Assembly: GCA_964508755.1 (NCBI GenBank)
Contig: CAZDUZ010000029.1
Span: forward strand, 1 to 11,012
DNA: 11,012 bases
Direction: 5' to 3'
Origin: CAZDUZ01 sp964508755
GTDB taxonomy: Bacteria; Patescibacteriota; Dojkabacteria; SC72; JAFGCJ01
The position numbers and the translations under genes are program-made. This document shows, in pieces, positions 1 through 7,032 of this stretch; positions within the stretch are counted from its first letter, which is position 1, and each line of letters begins with the position of its first letter. The notes beneath the pieces are model-generated. The model was given only the letters and a program-made list of their open reading frames with translations, ran no database searches and was not told where the DNA came from.

Positions 1-1256
1 CCTGTAACGGGAGTTACTGCGGAGATAAATATGGGTGGGACGGATGGAATAGTCCAGAACTTGCTGCGATGGTTGCAAAGGCGCATCAACATGGAGTGAA
101 AGTAGTACTTACCATAAAAAACTTCGATAAACCTAGTATCGAAAATCTCGTGACCAGTCCTGTTGCGCAATCAACGCTTATTGCCAACATCATCAATGAA
201 ATTAACGCGAAAAATGTCGATGGAGTAAACATCGATTATGAGTACATTGGCACTGCTTCATCCGGTCTTCGTGCTGCGTTTGCTGCTTCAATGGATGCAA
301 TTGCGGATGCTGTGCATGCTGCCCGTCCCGGTTCCCACGTCAGTACCGATATCCTCGGATCGTCGGCGATGAGTCAGCTCATTTATGATGTGACAGCACT
401 CGGACAGACATCCCTTGATGCCATTATGGTAATGTCGTACGACTTTCATACCACGACCTACTATGCAGGTAAATTTGCGGCTCCGACCTCACCGTTGTAC
501 GGAGATCAGTATTGGTATACGGTTTCTGAGGCAATGCGTGATATCTCAGCGCGTGCTCCAGCCGGAAAAGTCATCATGGGGGTTCCATACTATGGACTTG
601 AGTTTCCTGTGTCGGGTGCGACCTGGCCGAATAAGAATGCTTCGGTGATTGCAAGTGGTGCGATAGCTACCTACAGCCAAGTGACAGATCCTAAGTGGGA
701 TATAAATTATCATAATGATTCGACCATTCAGTGGGATGAGGGTGAAAAAATGACGTGGTATAAATATGTTTGGTACGGATGGCCTATTCCAAATCCTCTT
801 CCACCCCCACAATACTGGCAAGGCTACTACGATGACGCACGAAGCCTTCGAGCAAAGTATGACTATGTAGTACAAAACGGTCTTGCGGGAGTTGGGATAT
901 GGGCGCTTGGCTACGATGCAGGAAGAACTGAATTATGGGATGTTCTTCGTGATGTGTTTTCTAAGGAATCAATCGTGGTGCTGTTTAAAGATGGTATTAG
1001 TCTTGCTCAACAGCAATCCATTCACACCTCATTATCGGCAGAATATGTCCGACAGTTATCAAGCGGAAACGGTGCAATTGTCCGTCCAACCCTTGTAACC
1101 TCCTTACAGCTTATCGGACAGTATAACGCTCGGGCGGAAGTACTAAAAGCTGGATTTTTACCGAATAGATCATTACCGTTAAATCTCTATGAAACGCTTG
1201 GAGAGAATGCTGCTACCGAAATTAATGTGTCTGTAGAAGAGGTGATAGAACCATAA
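1..1256 (+). CDS. GH18-family glycoside hydrolase-like protein (5' partial)
   Basis: The reading frame is open from base 3 through the left edge, so the ATG at 69 is internal and the N-terminus is missing. Family 18 enzymes hydrolyse beta-1,4 GlcNAc linkages in chitin or peptidoglycan on a TIM barrel. Counting from the Met at 69, VDGVNIDYE at 50-58 matches the GH18 active-site signature, with E58 as the catalytic acid and D56 the assisting aspartate. MVMSYDFHT near 121-129 is the barrel strand carrying the Met-x-Tyr-Asp motif, and GIWALGYD near 277-284 supplies the conserved late-barrel Trp. The style resembles YaaH/SleL-type GH18 proteins rather than large chitinases. About 95 residues follow the barrel (from about 300) and are not part of it. 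The gene ends TAA, 34 nt from the convergent DUF2304 gene, with no terminator hairpin seen. The fold is confident; the substrate is unknown. Confidence 0.88.
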   Translation, partial: CNGSYCGDKYGWDGWNSPELAAMVAKAHQHGVKVVLTIKNFDKPSIENLVTSPVAQSTLIANIINEINAKNVDGVNIDYEYIGTASSGLRAAFAASMDAIADAVHAARPGSHVSTDILGSSAMSQLIYDVTALGQTSLDAIMVMSYDFHTTTYYAGKFAAPTSPLYGDQYWYTVSEAMRDISARAPAGKVIMGVPYYGLEFPVSGATWPNKNASVIASGAIATYSQVTDPKWDINYHNDSTIQWDEGEKMTWYKYVWYGWPIPNPLPPPQYWQGYYDDARSLRAKYDYVVQNGLAGVGIWALGYDAGRTELWDVLRDVFSKESIVVLFKDGISLAQQQSIHTSLSAEYVRQLSSGNGAIVRPTLVTSLQLIGQYNARAEVLKAGFLPNRSLPLNLYETLGENAATEINVSVEEVIEP

Positions 1257-1290
1257 AAACAATTTCGCTCTTCGATCTTCCCTTTCGTCT

Positions 1291-1692
1291 TTATTTCTTT
1301 GAATTCTTTGCGTTGTCTGTGTCCGTTGGTACTTGCATTACTGACTGCACCGCCAGTTTACTTACGATATCGCTGATGCTACTTTCAAGATGTTCGATTA
1401 CTCGGAGAAGTCTGAAGATAATGGCAAAGGCAAACACAAAACCGATAAAAATCAATGTGTTCAGGTTATCTCCCAGTCCAAATGTCGTCGAAAGTGTGCG
1501 AGCTAGTGAAGGGGTAAGCGTAATTGCTAGCACTCCTCCCCAGATAACCAACGCGAGAAAAAACTTAAAAAAAGTCTGTCCTCTTTCTCTCCGAAGGTAT
1601 CGAGCAGAACGTGTTCCCAAAAAATACAAACAGATAAGAAGAAGGACTCCTTTTAATGCAATTGTAGCTAATTCTTGTGTCGTAAGATCCAT
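1291..1692 (-). CDS. DUF2304 family small membrane protein
   Basis: A 133-residue protein with three predicted membrane segments at about 11-27, 42-60 and 78-96. A helical, charged C-terminal stretch follows (RVIEHLESSISDIVSKLA, about 97-114). Spacing, the short basic loop after helix 1 (RSARYLRRERGQ) and the FGLGDNLNTLIF segment before helix 3 fit DUF2304. This family is repeatedly found next to DPM1-like GT2 genes in bacteria and archaea. Its start lies 2 nt after the stop of the upstream GT2 gene, so the two are surely co-transcribed and probably translationally coupled; no Shine-Dalgarno is visible. The GT2 partner has no membrane helices of its own, so this protein may anchor it or assist movement of the lipid-linked sugar; that is inference. 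Family assignment is by recall of its pattern, not by search. Confidence 0.82.
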   Translation of the reverse strand: MDLTTQELATIALKGVLLLICLYFLGTRSARYLRRERGQTFFKFFLALVIWGGVLAITLTPSLARTLSTTFGLGDNLNTLIFIGFVFAFAIIFRLLRVIEHLESSISDIVSKLAVQSVMQVPTDTDNAKNSKK

Positions 1693-1694
1693 TT

Positions 1695-2375
1695 CTACAT
1701 ACTGGTAATAATTTTAGCAAGCGTGCGAATACCATTGATAAAACCTTGACGTTCAACCTTACTCGAAGAGTGAGTATTGTAAATAGTTTTCACTGGAACT
1801 TCCGTAAAGCTCAGTCGGTTTCGCACAATTTCTTTGAGTACTTCAGGTTCGTATGAGTACCTATCCGTTTTTGTATCGATCATATCGATTGCTTTTCTAC
1901 TATATGCTCTCAAACCACCTTGGCTGTCGGAAGTTTTAATTCCACAAAATGCCCATGTTGCAATGTTACCGATCGTGTTGGCGATGATTTTTGAGCGTGG
2001 CATGAGAGAGGGATCAAAGCTTCTCGCTCCAAGGGCCACATCATAGCCGTCTCGGATTGCACTCAAAAGTCCAGGGATATCTGAAGGATCGTGCTGACCA
2101 TCCGCATCAAAGGTAACTACAACATCTGCACCTAAATTTTTAGCTATTTGCATTCCGGTTCGTACGGCAGCACCCTTTCCTCTGTTTACAAGATGTCTGG
2201 TTACATGCACACCCGGACACGAAAGAACTTCAGAATATGTATTATCAGGACTTCCATCATCAACCACAATAATGTTGTTAAACTTGTGCTTTTGGAGGTT
2301 AAGAATTACTTCCCGTATTGAAGGACCTTCAAGATAGGCAGGAAGTAAAATAAATACAGCTGGTTCAGAGTGCAT
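1695..2375 (-). CDS. GT2 polyprenyl-phosphate sugar synthase-like (DPM1-like)
   Basis: A 226-residue soluble GT-A glycosyltransferase. The N-terminal strand and nucleotide-binding loop read FILLPAYLEGPSI (8-20) and VVDDGSPDNT (37-46). NRGKGAAVRTG (64-74) is the loop typical of dolichyl-phosphate mannose/glucose synthases. DADGQHDP at 90-97 contains the metal-binding DxD. DSQGGLRAYSR (150-160) is the conserved acceptor-side motif. Enzymes of this type move a sugar from a nucleotide donor to polyprenyl phosphate at the inner face of the membrane. It lacks the C-terminal membrane helices of GtrB-like members, and the next gene encodes a DUF2304 membrane protein 2 nt away. Donor sugar (mannose, glucose or other) cannot be read from the sequence. 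No Shine-Dalgarno precedes the ATG; a promoter-like pair lies directly upstream. Confidence 0.9.
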   Translation of the reverse strand: MHSEPAVFILLPAYLEGPSIREVILNLQKHKFNNIIVVDDGSPDNTYSEVLSCPGVHVTRHLVNRGKGAAVRTGMQIAKNLGADVVVTFDADGQHDPSDIPGLLSAIRDGYDVALGARSFDPSLMPRSKIIANTIGNIATWAFCGIKTSDSQGGLRAYSRKAIDMIDTKTDRYSYEPEVLKEIVRNRLSFTEVPVKTIYNTHSSSKVERQGFINGIRTLAKIITSM

Positions 2376-2381
2376 ACGGTG

Positions 2382-2410
2382 AACTTATTGTTATGGGATT
2401 AAAGTGTAAA
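2382..2410 (-). promoter_or_regulatory. Candidate promoter for the GT2-DUF2304 operon
   Basis: Read on the minus strand, TTTACA (2410-2405; 5 of 6 match to TTGACA) is followed after 17 nt by TAAGTT (2387-2382; a weak -10 keeping T, A and the final T). Six nt then separate it from the ATG at 2375, which would put transcription start at or next to the A of the start codon. The spacing is ideal but the -10 is poor, so this is moderate evidence. Confidence 0.4.
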
Positions 2411-2463
2411 CTATTTATTGTAGCATACTAGAAGAATATGTATGGAAAAATGTACAAGATGTA

Positions 2464-2469
2464 TATAAT
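2464..2469 (+). promoter_or_regulatory. Consensus -10 box TATAAT, six nt before the ATG
   Basis: A perfect TATAAT lies six nt upstream of the DUF2142 start codon at 2476. This spacing places the expected +1 on the A of the ATG, implying a leaderless mRNA. No good -35 is seen 16-18 nt upstream (the bases there are about TATGGA), and no Shine-Dalgarno is present. The 2376-2475 divergent spacer is AT-rich and holds no gene. Confidence 0.5.
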
Positions 2470-2475
2470 ACAAGC

Positions 2476-3831
2476 ATGAGTAGTTTTATTGAGCGCATAG
2501 GAATCGAAGTCAGGCTTTTTGCGGTGCTCGCTTTTGTGTTTGGAATTCTCATGGTTTTTCTCGTTCCTCCTTTCCAAGTGCCTGATGAAGAACAGCATTA
2601 TCTGCGCTCGATATCGCTAATACAAGGTGAGCTATTGTGTGAGTCAGGACGAATAAACATAAGGCAGGAACATTTGGATTTTATTAACCAGATGGATCCC
2701 GGCAGTATTGCATTTAAAGGAGAATCGACGTTCGATAAAAACAAGATTGTTGACTTTCAAGATTCGGAGAAAAGTTCATTTGAGCCAGTTGCCTCCTCTT
2801 TGTGCCGTGTAGTTCCCTTAAGTTACATACCCTCCAGTCTAGGGGTTGCCGTATCCAGCCTTTTTACTGATAGTGAGCTCATTTCATTCTTTGTAGGTCG
2901 TTTAGCAAACCTGGTTACCGCAATCTTACTTGTCTCTCTTGCAATTGCTGTAATTCCTGTCTCTAAGAAAATTGTCCTTTGGGTAGGACTGCTTCCTATG
3001 TCAGTATTTATGTATGCTTCTTATAATTATGATGCACTATTTATTCCGCTTGCGCTTCTATTGGTGTCTTTCATTTTATTTGCATACAAGAAAGAGGGGG
3101 TGGTTGGATGGAAACAGGTAGTAGCTATTATCTTGGCAAGTATTGCGTTAACTCAAATTAAAATGCCATTTATTCTATTATCGTTCCTTGCCTTTTTGCT
3201 TGTTTTTAGAAATAAAAATGAGAGGAAACGGAATTTTGTTTTAGCTTCATCGATAGTCGTTGTAAATGTAATCTCTCTTGCTACGGTTTCTGTTCTTTCC
3301 TCTGTCGATCAATTTCCTGAATGGACAAATCCATCAGGACAAATTGCATATATAAGCTCACATCTGTTTACCTATGCAGTTATTGTTGTACGTACGATGT
3401 ATCATAATGTAGATTACTATCTTTCTGGTATGCTAGGTCTCTTTGGATGGCTAGATTACCGTTTACCCTTGGGAATATATCTACTGTTATTTGTTTCGCT
3501 TGGAATAGTCATACAAAGCAGTGCAAATCGTATTAATCTCTCTCGTCTGAGCAGAATACTTATACTAACGGTTGTTTCAATGACAGCACTAGCAGTCATG
3601 ACGGGAATGTATGTGTATTCGTCTCGTCTACAGTATCCTATGATCGAAGGGGTGCAAGGAAGATACTTCGTTCCGTTGCTCCTTCCTTCTTTGCTGGTTA
3701 TTCATGATATTCTTCCTGCGATTAAAAACGTATACGTATCAAAGTACTCGTTAGCTTTAGTAAGTATGATTAGTGGAGTGGCTCTTGCGTCAACGGTCAT
3801 CGCAACCGTCTTGAGGTATTATGTACCTTAA
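2476..3831 (+). CDS. DUF2142 polytopic membrane protein (putative GT-C-type glycosyltransferase)
   Basis: A 451-residue integral membrane protein with about ten hydrophobic helices. Family marks are the VPDEEQH motif just after helix 1 (35-41), a long extracytoplasmic loop (about 42-130), SYNYDALFIPLA (182-193), QIKMP (227-231), NVDYYLSGMLGLFGWLD (311-327) and QGRYFVPLLLP (394-404). These fit DUF2142, whose layout (first-loop acidic motif, many helices) resembles GT-C transferases that use polyprenyl-phosphate sugars outside the membrane. The enzymatic role is inferred, not shown. It is divergent from the polyprenyl-phosphate sugar synthase operon, with only 100 nt between the start codons, so synthase and user of a lipid-linked sugar may sit side by side. 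The gene ends TAA, 41 nt from the stop of the convergent SDR gene, with no hairpin terminator seen. Confidence 0.85.
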   Translation: MSSFIERIGIEVRLFAVLAFVFGILMVFLVPPFQVPDEEQHYLRSISLIQGELLCESGRINIRQEHLDFINQMDPGSIAFKGESTFDKNKIVDFQDSEKSSFEPVASSLCRVVPLSYIPSSLGVAVSSLFTDSELISFFVGRLANLVTAILLVSLAIAVIPVSKKIVLWVGLLPMSVFMYASYNYDALFIPLALLLVSFILFAYKKEGVVGWKQVVAIILASIALTQIKMPFILLSFLAFLLVFRNKNERKRNFVLASSIVVVNVISLATVSVLSSVDQFPEWTNPSGQIAYISSHLFTYAVIVVRTMYHNVDYYLSGMLGLFGWLDYRLPLGIYLLLFVSLGIVIQSSANRINLSRLSRILILTVVSMTALAVMTGMYVYSSRLQYPMIEGVQGRYFVPLLLPSLLVIHDILPAIKNVYVSKYSLALVSMISGVALASTVIATVLRYYVP

Positions 3832-3872
3832 CGCACTATTGCTTTCGGGGTCATCTTCTCCTATCGCATTAT

Positions 3873-4856
3873 CTACAGCATCCCTTCTTTTTTAAACCAT
3901 TCATACTGGTCTTTCAAAGATTCTTTTACCGTTCGTGGAACATATCCGAGTTCTTTAGTCGCCTTCTCATGACTGATGTTCGAGTTGCTGAGTAATGTCT
4001 TGAGACTGTAGGGGGTTAATTCTGACTCTGCATTAAAGAAAGATTGAAAATGTGCAAGTGCAAGAGCGATAGGGTGTGGGAGGAAGGTTGTTTGGCTCGT
4101 TTGATTCGTGAATTCTTTTATGTAGGAAACAAAGTCACGCATCGTCAGGCGCTCTCCTGATAGAATATACATTTCTCCCTTTTGTCCTTTTTCCATTGCT
4201 GTAATCATTCCATTTACTACATCTCTCACGTCGACATAGTCATACGCTCCGTCGACTGAATAGTTCATTCCGGACTTTACAAAAGAAATAAGCGATTTGC
4301 CAAAGTACGAAGGGCGGTAATCATAGGGGCCGGTGACTCCGGTAGGAGCTACGATAACTGCATCAAGATTTTGTTCCCGTACAGCACTGAGCACTTCCTG
4401 CGTTGCAGAAGCTTTTGAACAATCATATAAATTTCTGTCTGTGCTCTGGCAGAAAGGAACTGACTCAGTGATAGGCTTTGAGTCGTCAGACTGAGAAAAT
4501 ACATGAATGGTGCTGATGTAAAGAAGCCTTTTTATATGAGCTTTTAAACATGCCTGAATGACGTTTTGGGTACCGGTCATGTTGGTGTCGAATGTTTCCT
4601 GACCGCCATGGGTTGAAATGTTAATTTTACCTGCAAGGTGATAGACGTATTCGACGCCCTCACACGCCTTCGTAATTGATTCAGGATCAAGAATATCTCC
4701 AACGACTTGCTCATAGACACATCCTTTCAAAGCACTTTGGTCTGAGGTTGATCTGACCAGTACTCTGGTGGGTACTCCCTTTTTGCATAGTTCTTTGAGG
4801 AGAACATTGCCAATTCTACCCGTTCCTCCTGTAACTAGGGTTAATCCTTGAGTCAT
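3873..4856 (-). CDS. Extended SDR: NAD(P)-dependent epimerase/dehydratase, DFR-like
   Basis: A 327-residue Rossmann-fold enzyme. The cofactor motif TGGTGRIG is at 9-16 (G10, G13, G16). HLAG follows at 73-76, the catalytic Ser/Thr region is YISTIHVF at 113-120, and the YxxxK pair is Y144/K148 (YDCSK). APTGVTGPYDYRPS (170-183) and DYVDVRDVVNGM (206-217) are typical of the dihydroflavonol-reductase/3-beta-HSD-like branch of atypical and extended SDRs. Such proteins oxidise, reduce or epimerise a nucleotide sugar or a related carbonyl substrate in the cytoplasm. In this setting a sugar-nucleotide role is likely, but the substrate cannot be told from sequence. Length and motifs are complete, so it looks functional. 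It is transcribed alone and divergently from the cohesin-like gene. No Shine-Dalgarno is present; the start context is CATATG. Confidence 0.9.
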   Translation of the reverse strand: MTQGLTLVTGGTGRIGNVLLKELCKKGVPTRVLVRSTSDQSALKGCVYEQVVGDILDPESITKACEGVEYVYHLAGKINISTHGGQETFDTNMTGTQNVIQACLKAHIKRLLYISTIHVFSQSDDSKPITESVPFCQSTDRNLYDCSKASATQEVLSAVREQNLDAVIVAPTGVTGPYDYRPSYFGKSLISFVKSGMNYSVDGAYDYVDVRDVVNGMITAMEKGQKGEMYILSGERLTMRDFVSYIKEFTNQTSQTTFLPHPIALALAHFQSFFNAESELTPYSLKTLLSNSNISHEKATKELGYVPRTVKESLKDQYEWFKKEGML

Positions 4857-5062
4857 ATGAGTTTAGTGGTAGGTGTATAACTTAGGTAATGTGTTGAAAG
4901 CATAACAGGAGAAGAGAAGAAGTACCAGATTTCAATAATAACAAGTAATGAAGTGTTCATTATACGAAGAGAAAATCCTGTGGGAAGGCTTTAAATCCCA
5001 TTCAATATGACTCAACTATTTCAATTTGACGCTAACTGGGTATCTGCGTAGAATGGAGTGTC
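4857..5062. other. Divergent intergenic region (206 nt)
   Basis: The longest non-coding stretch in the window, between the divergent SDR and cohesin-like genes. It holds the strong plus-strand promoter at 5026-5054 and a purine-rich run near 4908-4922. A weak inverted repeat, TGGGA (4981-4985) with TCCCA (4996-5000), has a 10-nt loop. On the minus strand TATACA (4879-4874) is a weak -10 candidate for the SDR gene, without a convincing -35. I see no RNA gene or small ORF I would defend. Confidence 0.6.
5026..5054 (+). promoter_or_regulatory. Strong sigma-70-type promoter for the cohesin-like gene
   Basis: TTGACG (5026-5031, 5 of 6 match to the -35 consensus) is followed after exactly 17 nt by TAGAAT (5049-5054, 5 of 6 match to TATAAT). 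The expected +1 is about 5061, two nt before the ATG at 5063, so the mRNA would have almost no leader. A GGAG at 5055-5058 could be a Shine-Dalgarno four nt before the ATG, but it would lie upstream of +1 if this promoter is used. Confidence 0.72.
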
Positions 5063-5788
5063 ATGAAACGTTTCTTTCTACTTCGGTTGCAAACTCTTGT
5101 CGCAATTTCTGCGTTTGTACTTTTCTATTTAGCGCTCCCTACGTCAGCTGAGGCTGTATCTTTCACATTATATCCTGAACGTGGATATGCACTCCTTAAC
5201 AAACCTTTTTCGGTAGATATTCTTCTTGATACCGAAGGTGAAGACCTTATCGAAGCGAGAGCCGTTTTCCAATTTGATCCAAGTCGAGTGCAAGTTACAA
5301 AAGCTGAGTATGGCGATTTGTTTTGTCAGTATCCTGAAGAAGAGTATGCAGTGGACAATGATGCGGGCTGGATTAAATTAAGTGGGTACTGCAACGATCC
5401 TTATTACAATTCCTCAGGTACTCCGGGACTATTTGGACGATTTACTTTCGAACCTAGAATGGAGGGAACCGTCAACTTTGAGTTTGTAGAAACGTATGAT
5501 GATTTAGATTGGGTATCTCGCGCACTTGATACTTCGAGCCCGCCTCAGGAAATTACGGGAATTGAATTTACGGGAGGAACGTATACGCTCGTATCAAGCG
5601 TTGGAAATCCGGATGACGGAAAAGCGCCAGGGACGAAACTTCCGGGAGTTGGCATATTTGATGATAAGAAAATTCTTTTTGGAGTATTTTTGTTTGGTCT
5701 TGGACTTGTAATATTTGGTTTTGATAGGGTACGGAGAAGTTGTAAACCTCCACGGGTGGCAAAAGAGCGGACCATTGTGGTCAAATAA
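5063..5788 (+). CDS. Secreted cohesin-like domain protein with LPGVG plus membrane-anchor tail
   Basis: A 241-residue exported protein. A signal peptide spans 1-31 (basic MKRFFLLR start, hydrophobic core, probable cleavage after AEA at 29-31). Residues about 33-177 form one beta-rich domain with cohesin-like pattern: FSVDILLDTEGEDL, then VFQFDPSRVQV, GWIKLSGY and LFGRFTFEPRMEGTVNFEF. Cys88 and Cys110 could form a disulfide. A Gly/Pro-rich linker (180-196) leads to LPGVG (193-197), a hydrophobic helix at about 203-220 and a basic tail from DRVRR. This order copies a sortase-type sorting signal, but with Val in place of Thr in LPxTG and a tail of about 20 residues, longer than usual. It may therefore simply be a membrane-anchored protein. 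No dockerin partner or sortase is in the window. It is probably a cell-surface adhesion or scaffold protein at the head of the plus-strand glycosyltransferase run. Confidence 0.8.
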   Translation: MKRFFLLRLQTLVAISAFVLFYLALPTSAEAVSFTLYPERGYALLNKPFSVDILLDTEGEDLIEARAVFQFDPSRVQVTKAEYGDLFCQYPEEEYAVDNDAGWIKLSGYCNDPYYNSSGTPGLFGRFTFEPRMEGTVNFEFVETYDDLDWVSRALDTSSPPQEITGIEFTGGTYTLVSSVGNPDDGKAPGTKLPGVGIFDDKKILFGVFLFGLGLVIFGFDRVRRSCKPPRVAKERTIVVK

Positions 5789-5801
5789 TCTCCATGAATT
5801 G

Positions 5802-5819
5802 ATATGAGGCTTATCATAT
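5802..5819. repeat. Inverted repeat between cohesin-like and GT4 genes
   Basis: ATATGA (5802-5807) and TCATAT (5814-5819) form a six-bp stem around a six-nt loop GGCTTA, extendable by two G-T wobbles. It begins 13 nt after the cohesin-like stop. No T-run follows, so it is a weak terminator at best; an operator is equally possible. Confidence 0.35.
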
Positions 5820-5839
5820 TGCTTAGTATTAATTACCAT
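5811..5839 (+). promoter_or_regulatory. Weak candidate promoter before the GT4 gene
   Basis: TTATCA (5811-5816, 4 of 6) and TACCAT (5834-5839, 4 of 6) are separated by 17 nt and end five nt before the ATG at 5845. The geometry matches the other leaderless-type promoters here, but the hexamers are poor. The gene could equally be read from the upstream promoter. Confidence 0.25.
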
Positions 5840-5844
5840 TTCAT

Positions 5845-6984
5845 ATGAAACCAATATCGCGGACTTCCTTGAAGGTCGCTCTTGTTCACGAATGGCTCGC
5901 GGGTATGCGGGGGGCAGAACGAGTACTGGAAGTCTTTTACCGGATGTATACCGAAGCCGATGTTTTTACCCTTTTTCATGTGCCAGGGTCGGTTTCGAAG
6001 GAAATTGAGGCACATCGGATTTTTACAAGTTTTCTGCAGGGAGTTCCTGGTATTTCATCCTTGTACCGTTATTTACTTCCAATAATGCCGTATGCCGTTG
6101 AGTCCTTTCGATTCGATAATTACGATTTGGTCATTAGCTGTAGCTCGTGTGTTGCAAAAGGGGTGATTGTTCCACAGAATACGAGGCATATTTCGTATGT
6201 ATATTCTCCCATGCGGTACGGATGGGATTTGTCGGGTAATTATTTCGGAGAGAAAGCAGGGCATGGAAATGCGTACTTCGGTCTCGTGAATTCGCTATTA
6301 CATCCACTTCGGGTGTGGGATACGGCAAGCTGGAATCGCCCTGATCAGCTCATTGCTGTATCAAGCTATATAGCAACACGATTAAAAAAAGTGAGCCGTA
6401 GAGAGTCACCGGTTATCTATCCTCCGGTAAATACAGAATTCTTCAATCAGTCCCTCGTGGAACCTAAAAAAGACTATTTTCTTCTGATTACCGCATTTGA
6501 ACCAAACCGTCGCCCTGATGTGGCAATTCGAGTGTGTACCGAGGCAAACATTCCTCTTAAGGTAGTAGGTTCTCTCGGGCGCCATGCTAATAGGTGCAAA
6601 GCGATAGCAGGACCACGTGTCGAGTTTTTAGGCACCGTAACGGATGAAGCCTTGCGTGTGTTGTATGGAGAAGCTCTTGGTCTTCTCGTGCCCGGAATTG
6701 AAGATTTCGGTATAGCGCCGGTAGAAGCACTTTCTGCTGGAACGCCTGTCATTGTGTGGAATGAAGGAGGGGCACGTGAAATTATTGAAGGAAACGAGCT
6801 TTCATCGCTTGGATATATAGTCGGTAATGAGAGTGAAATGAAAGATGCCATACTTCGTGTGCAAAAAGGTTGGAAATCCAAGAAGTGGAATAGAAGGTAC
6901 ATGGCAGAATATGCTCGGAAATTTTCTTCGGAACGTTTTATTACTGAATTCGAAAAAGCCGTTTCAAGTATGATGAAGGTATAG
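5845..6984 (+). CDS. GT4 glycosyltransferase, WbaZ-like (putative mannosyltransferase)
   Basis: A 379-residue GT-B retaining glycosyltransferase. The N-terminal half has HEWLAGMRGAERVLE (15-29), ADVFTLF (38-44), RIFTSFLQGVPG (58-69), YDLVISCSSCVAKGV (93-107) and YVYSPMRYGWD (118-128). Together these are the characteristic pattern of the WbaZ-like GT4 group, many of which are annotated as GDP-mannose-dependent O-antigen enzymes. The C-terminal nucleotide-binding half has FEPNRRPDVAI (218-228), FLGTVTDE (261-268) and the EX7E motif E286/E294 within EDFGIAPVE, followed by the GGAREII helix. It acts in the cytoplasm, adding a hexose to a lipid-linked glycan; the donor is inferred from family only. 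The start is the sole good ATG before the domain, without a Shine-Dalgarno. It ends TAG, followed after 48 nt by the GT2 gene on the same strand. Confidence 0.92.
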   Translation: MKPISRTSLKVALVHEWLAGMRGAERVLEVFYRMYTEADVFTLFHVPGSVSKEIEAHRIFTSFLQGVPGISSLYRYLLPIMPYAVESFRFDNYDLVISCSSCVAKGVIVPQNTRHISYVYSPMRYGWDLSGNYFGEKAGHGNAYFGLVNSLLHPLRVWDTASWNRPDQLIAVSSYIATRLKKVSRRESPVIYPPVNTEFFNQSLVEPKKDYFLLITAFEPNRRPDVAIRVCTEANIPLKVVGSLGRHANRCKAIAGPRVEFLGTVTDEALRVLYGEALGLLVPGIEDFGIAPVEALSAGTPVIVWNEGGAREIIEGNELSSLGYIVGNESEMKDAILRVQKGWKSKKWNRRYMAEYARKFSSERFITEFEKAVSSMMKV

Positions 6985-7032
6985 GTTGTTCTCGATCTTG
7001 CTGTATTCGTGATACCATTATTGCCACTGAGG

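Noticed and set aside
1313..1708. Plus-strand frame of 131 codons opposite DUF2304
   Set aside because: The minus-strand frame gives a membrane protein matching a known family and couples to the GT2 gene; the plus frame is a shadow with no recognisable features.
4981..5000. TGGGA/TCCCA hairpin as a terminator or riboswitch element
   Set aside because: Five pairs with a 10-nt loop, no T-run and no further helices; it lies upstream of the promoter at 5026-5054, so it would not be in the transcript.
5545..5854. Several overlapping minus-strand frames opposite the end of the cohesin-like gene
   Set aside because: They overlap a well-supported secreted protein, overlap each other in different frames and show no domain or start signal.
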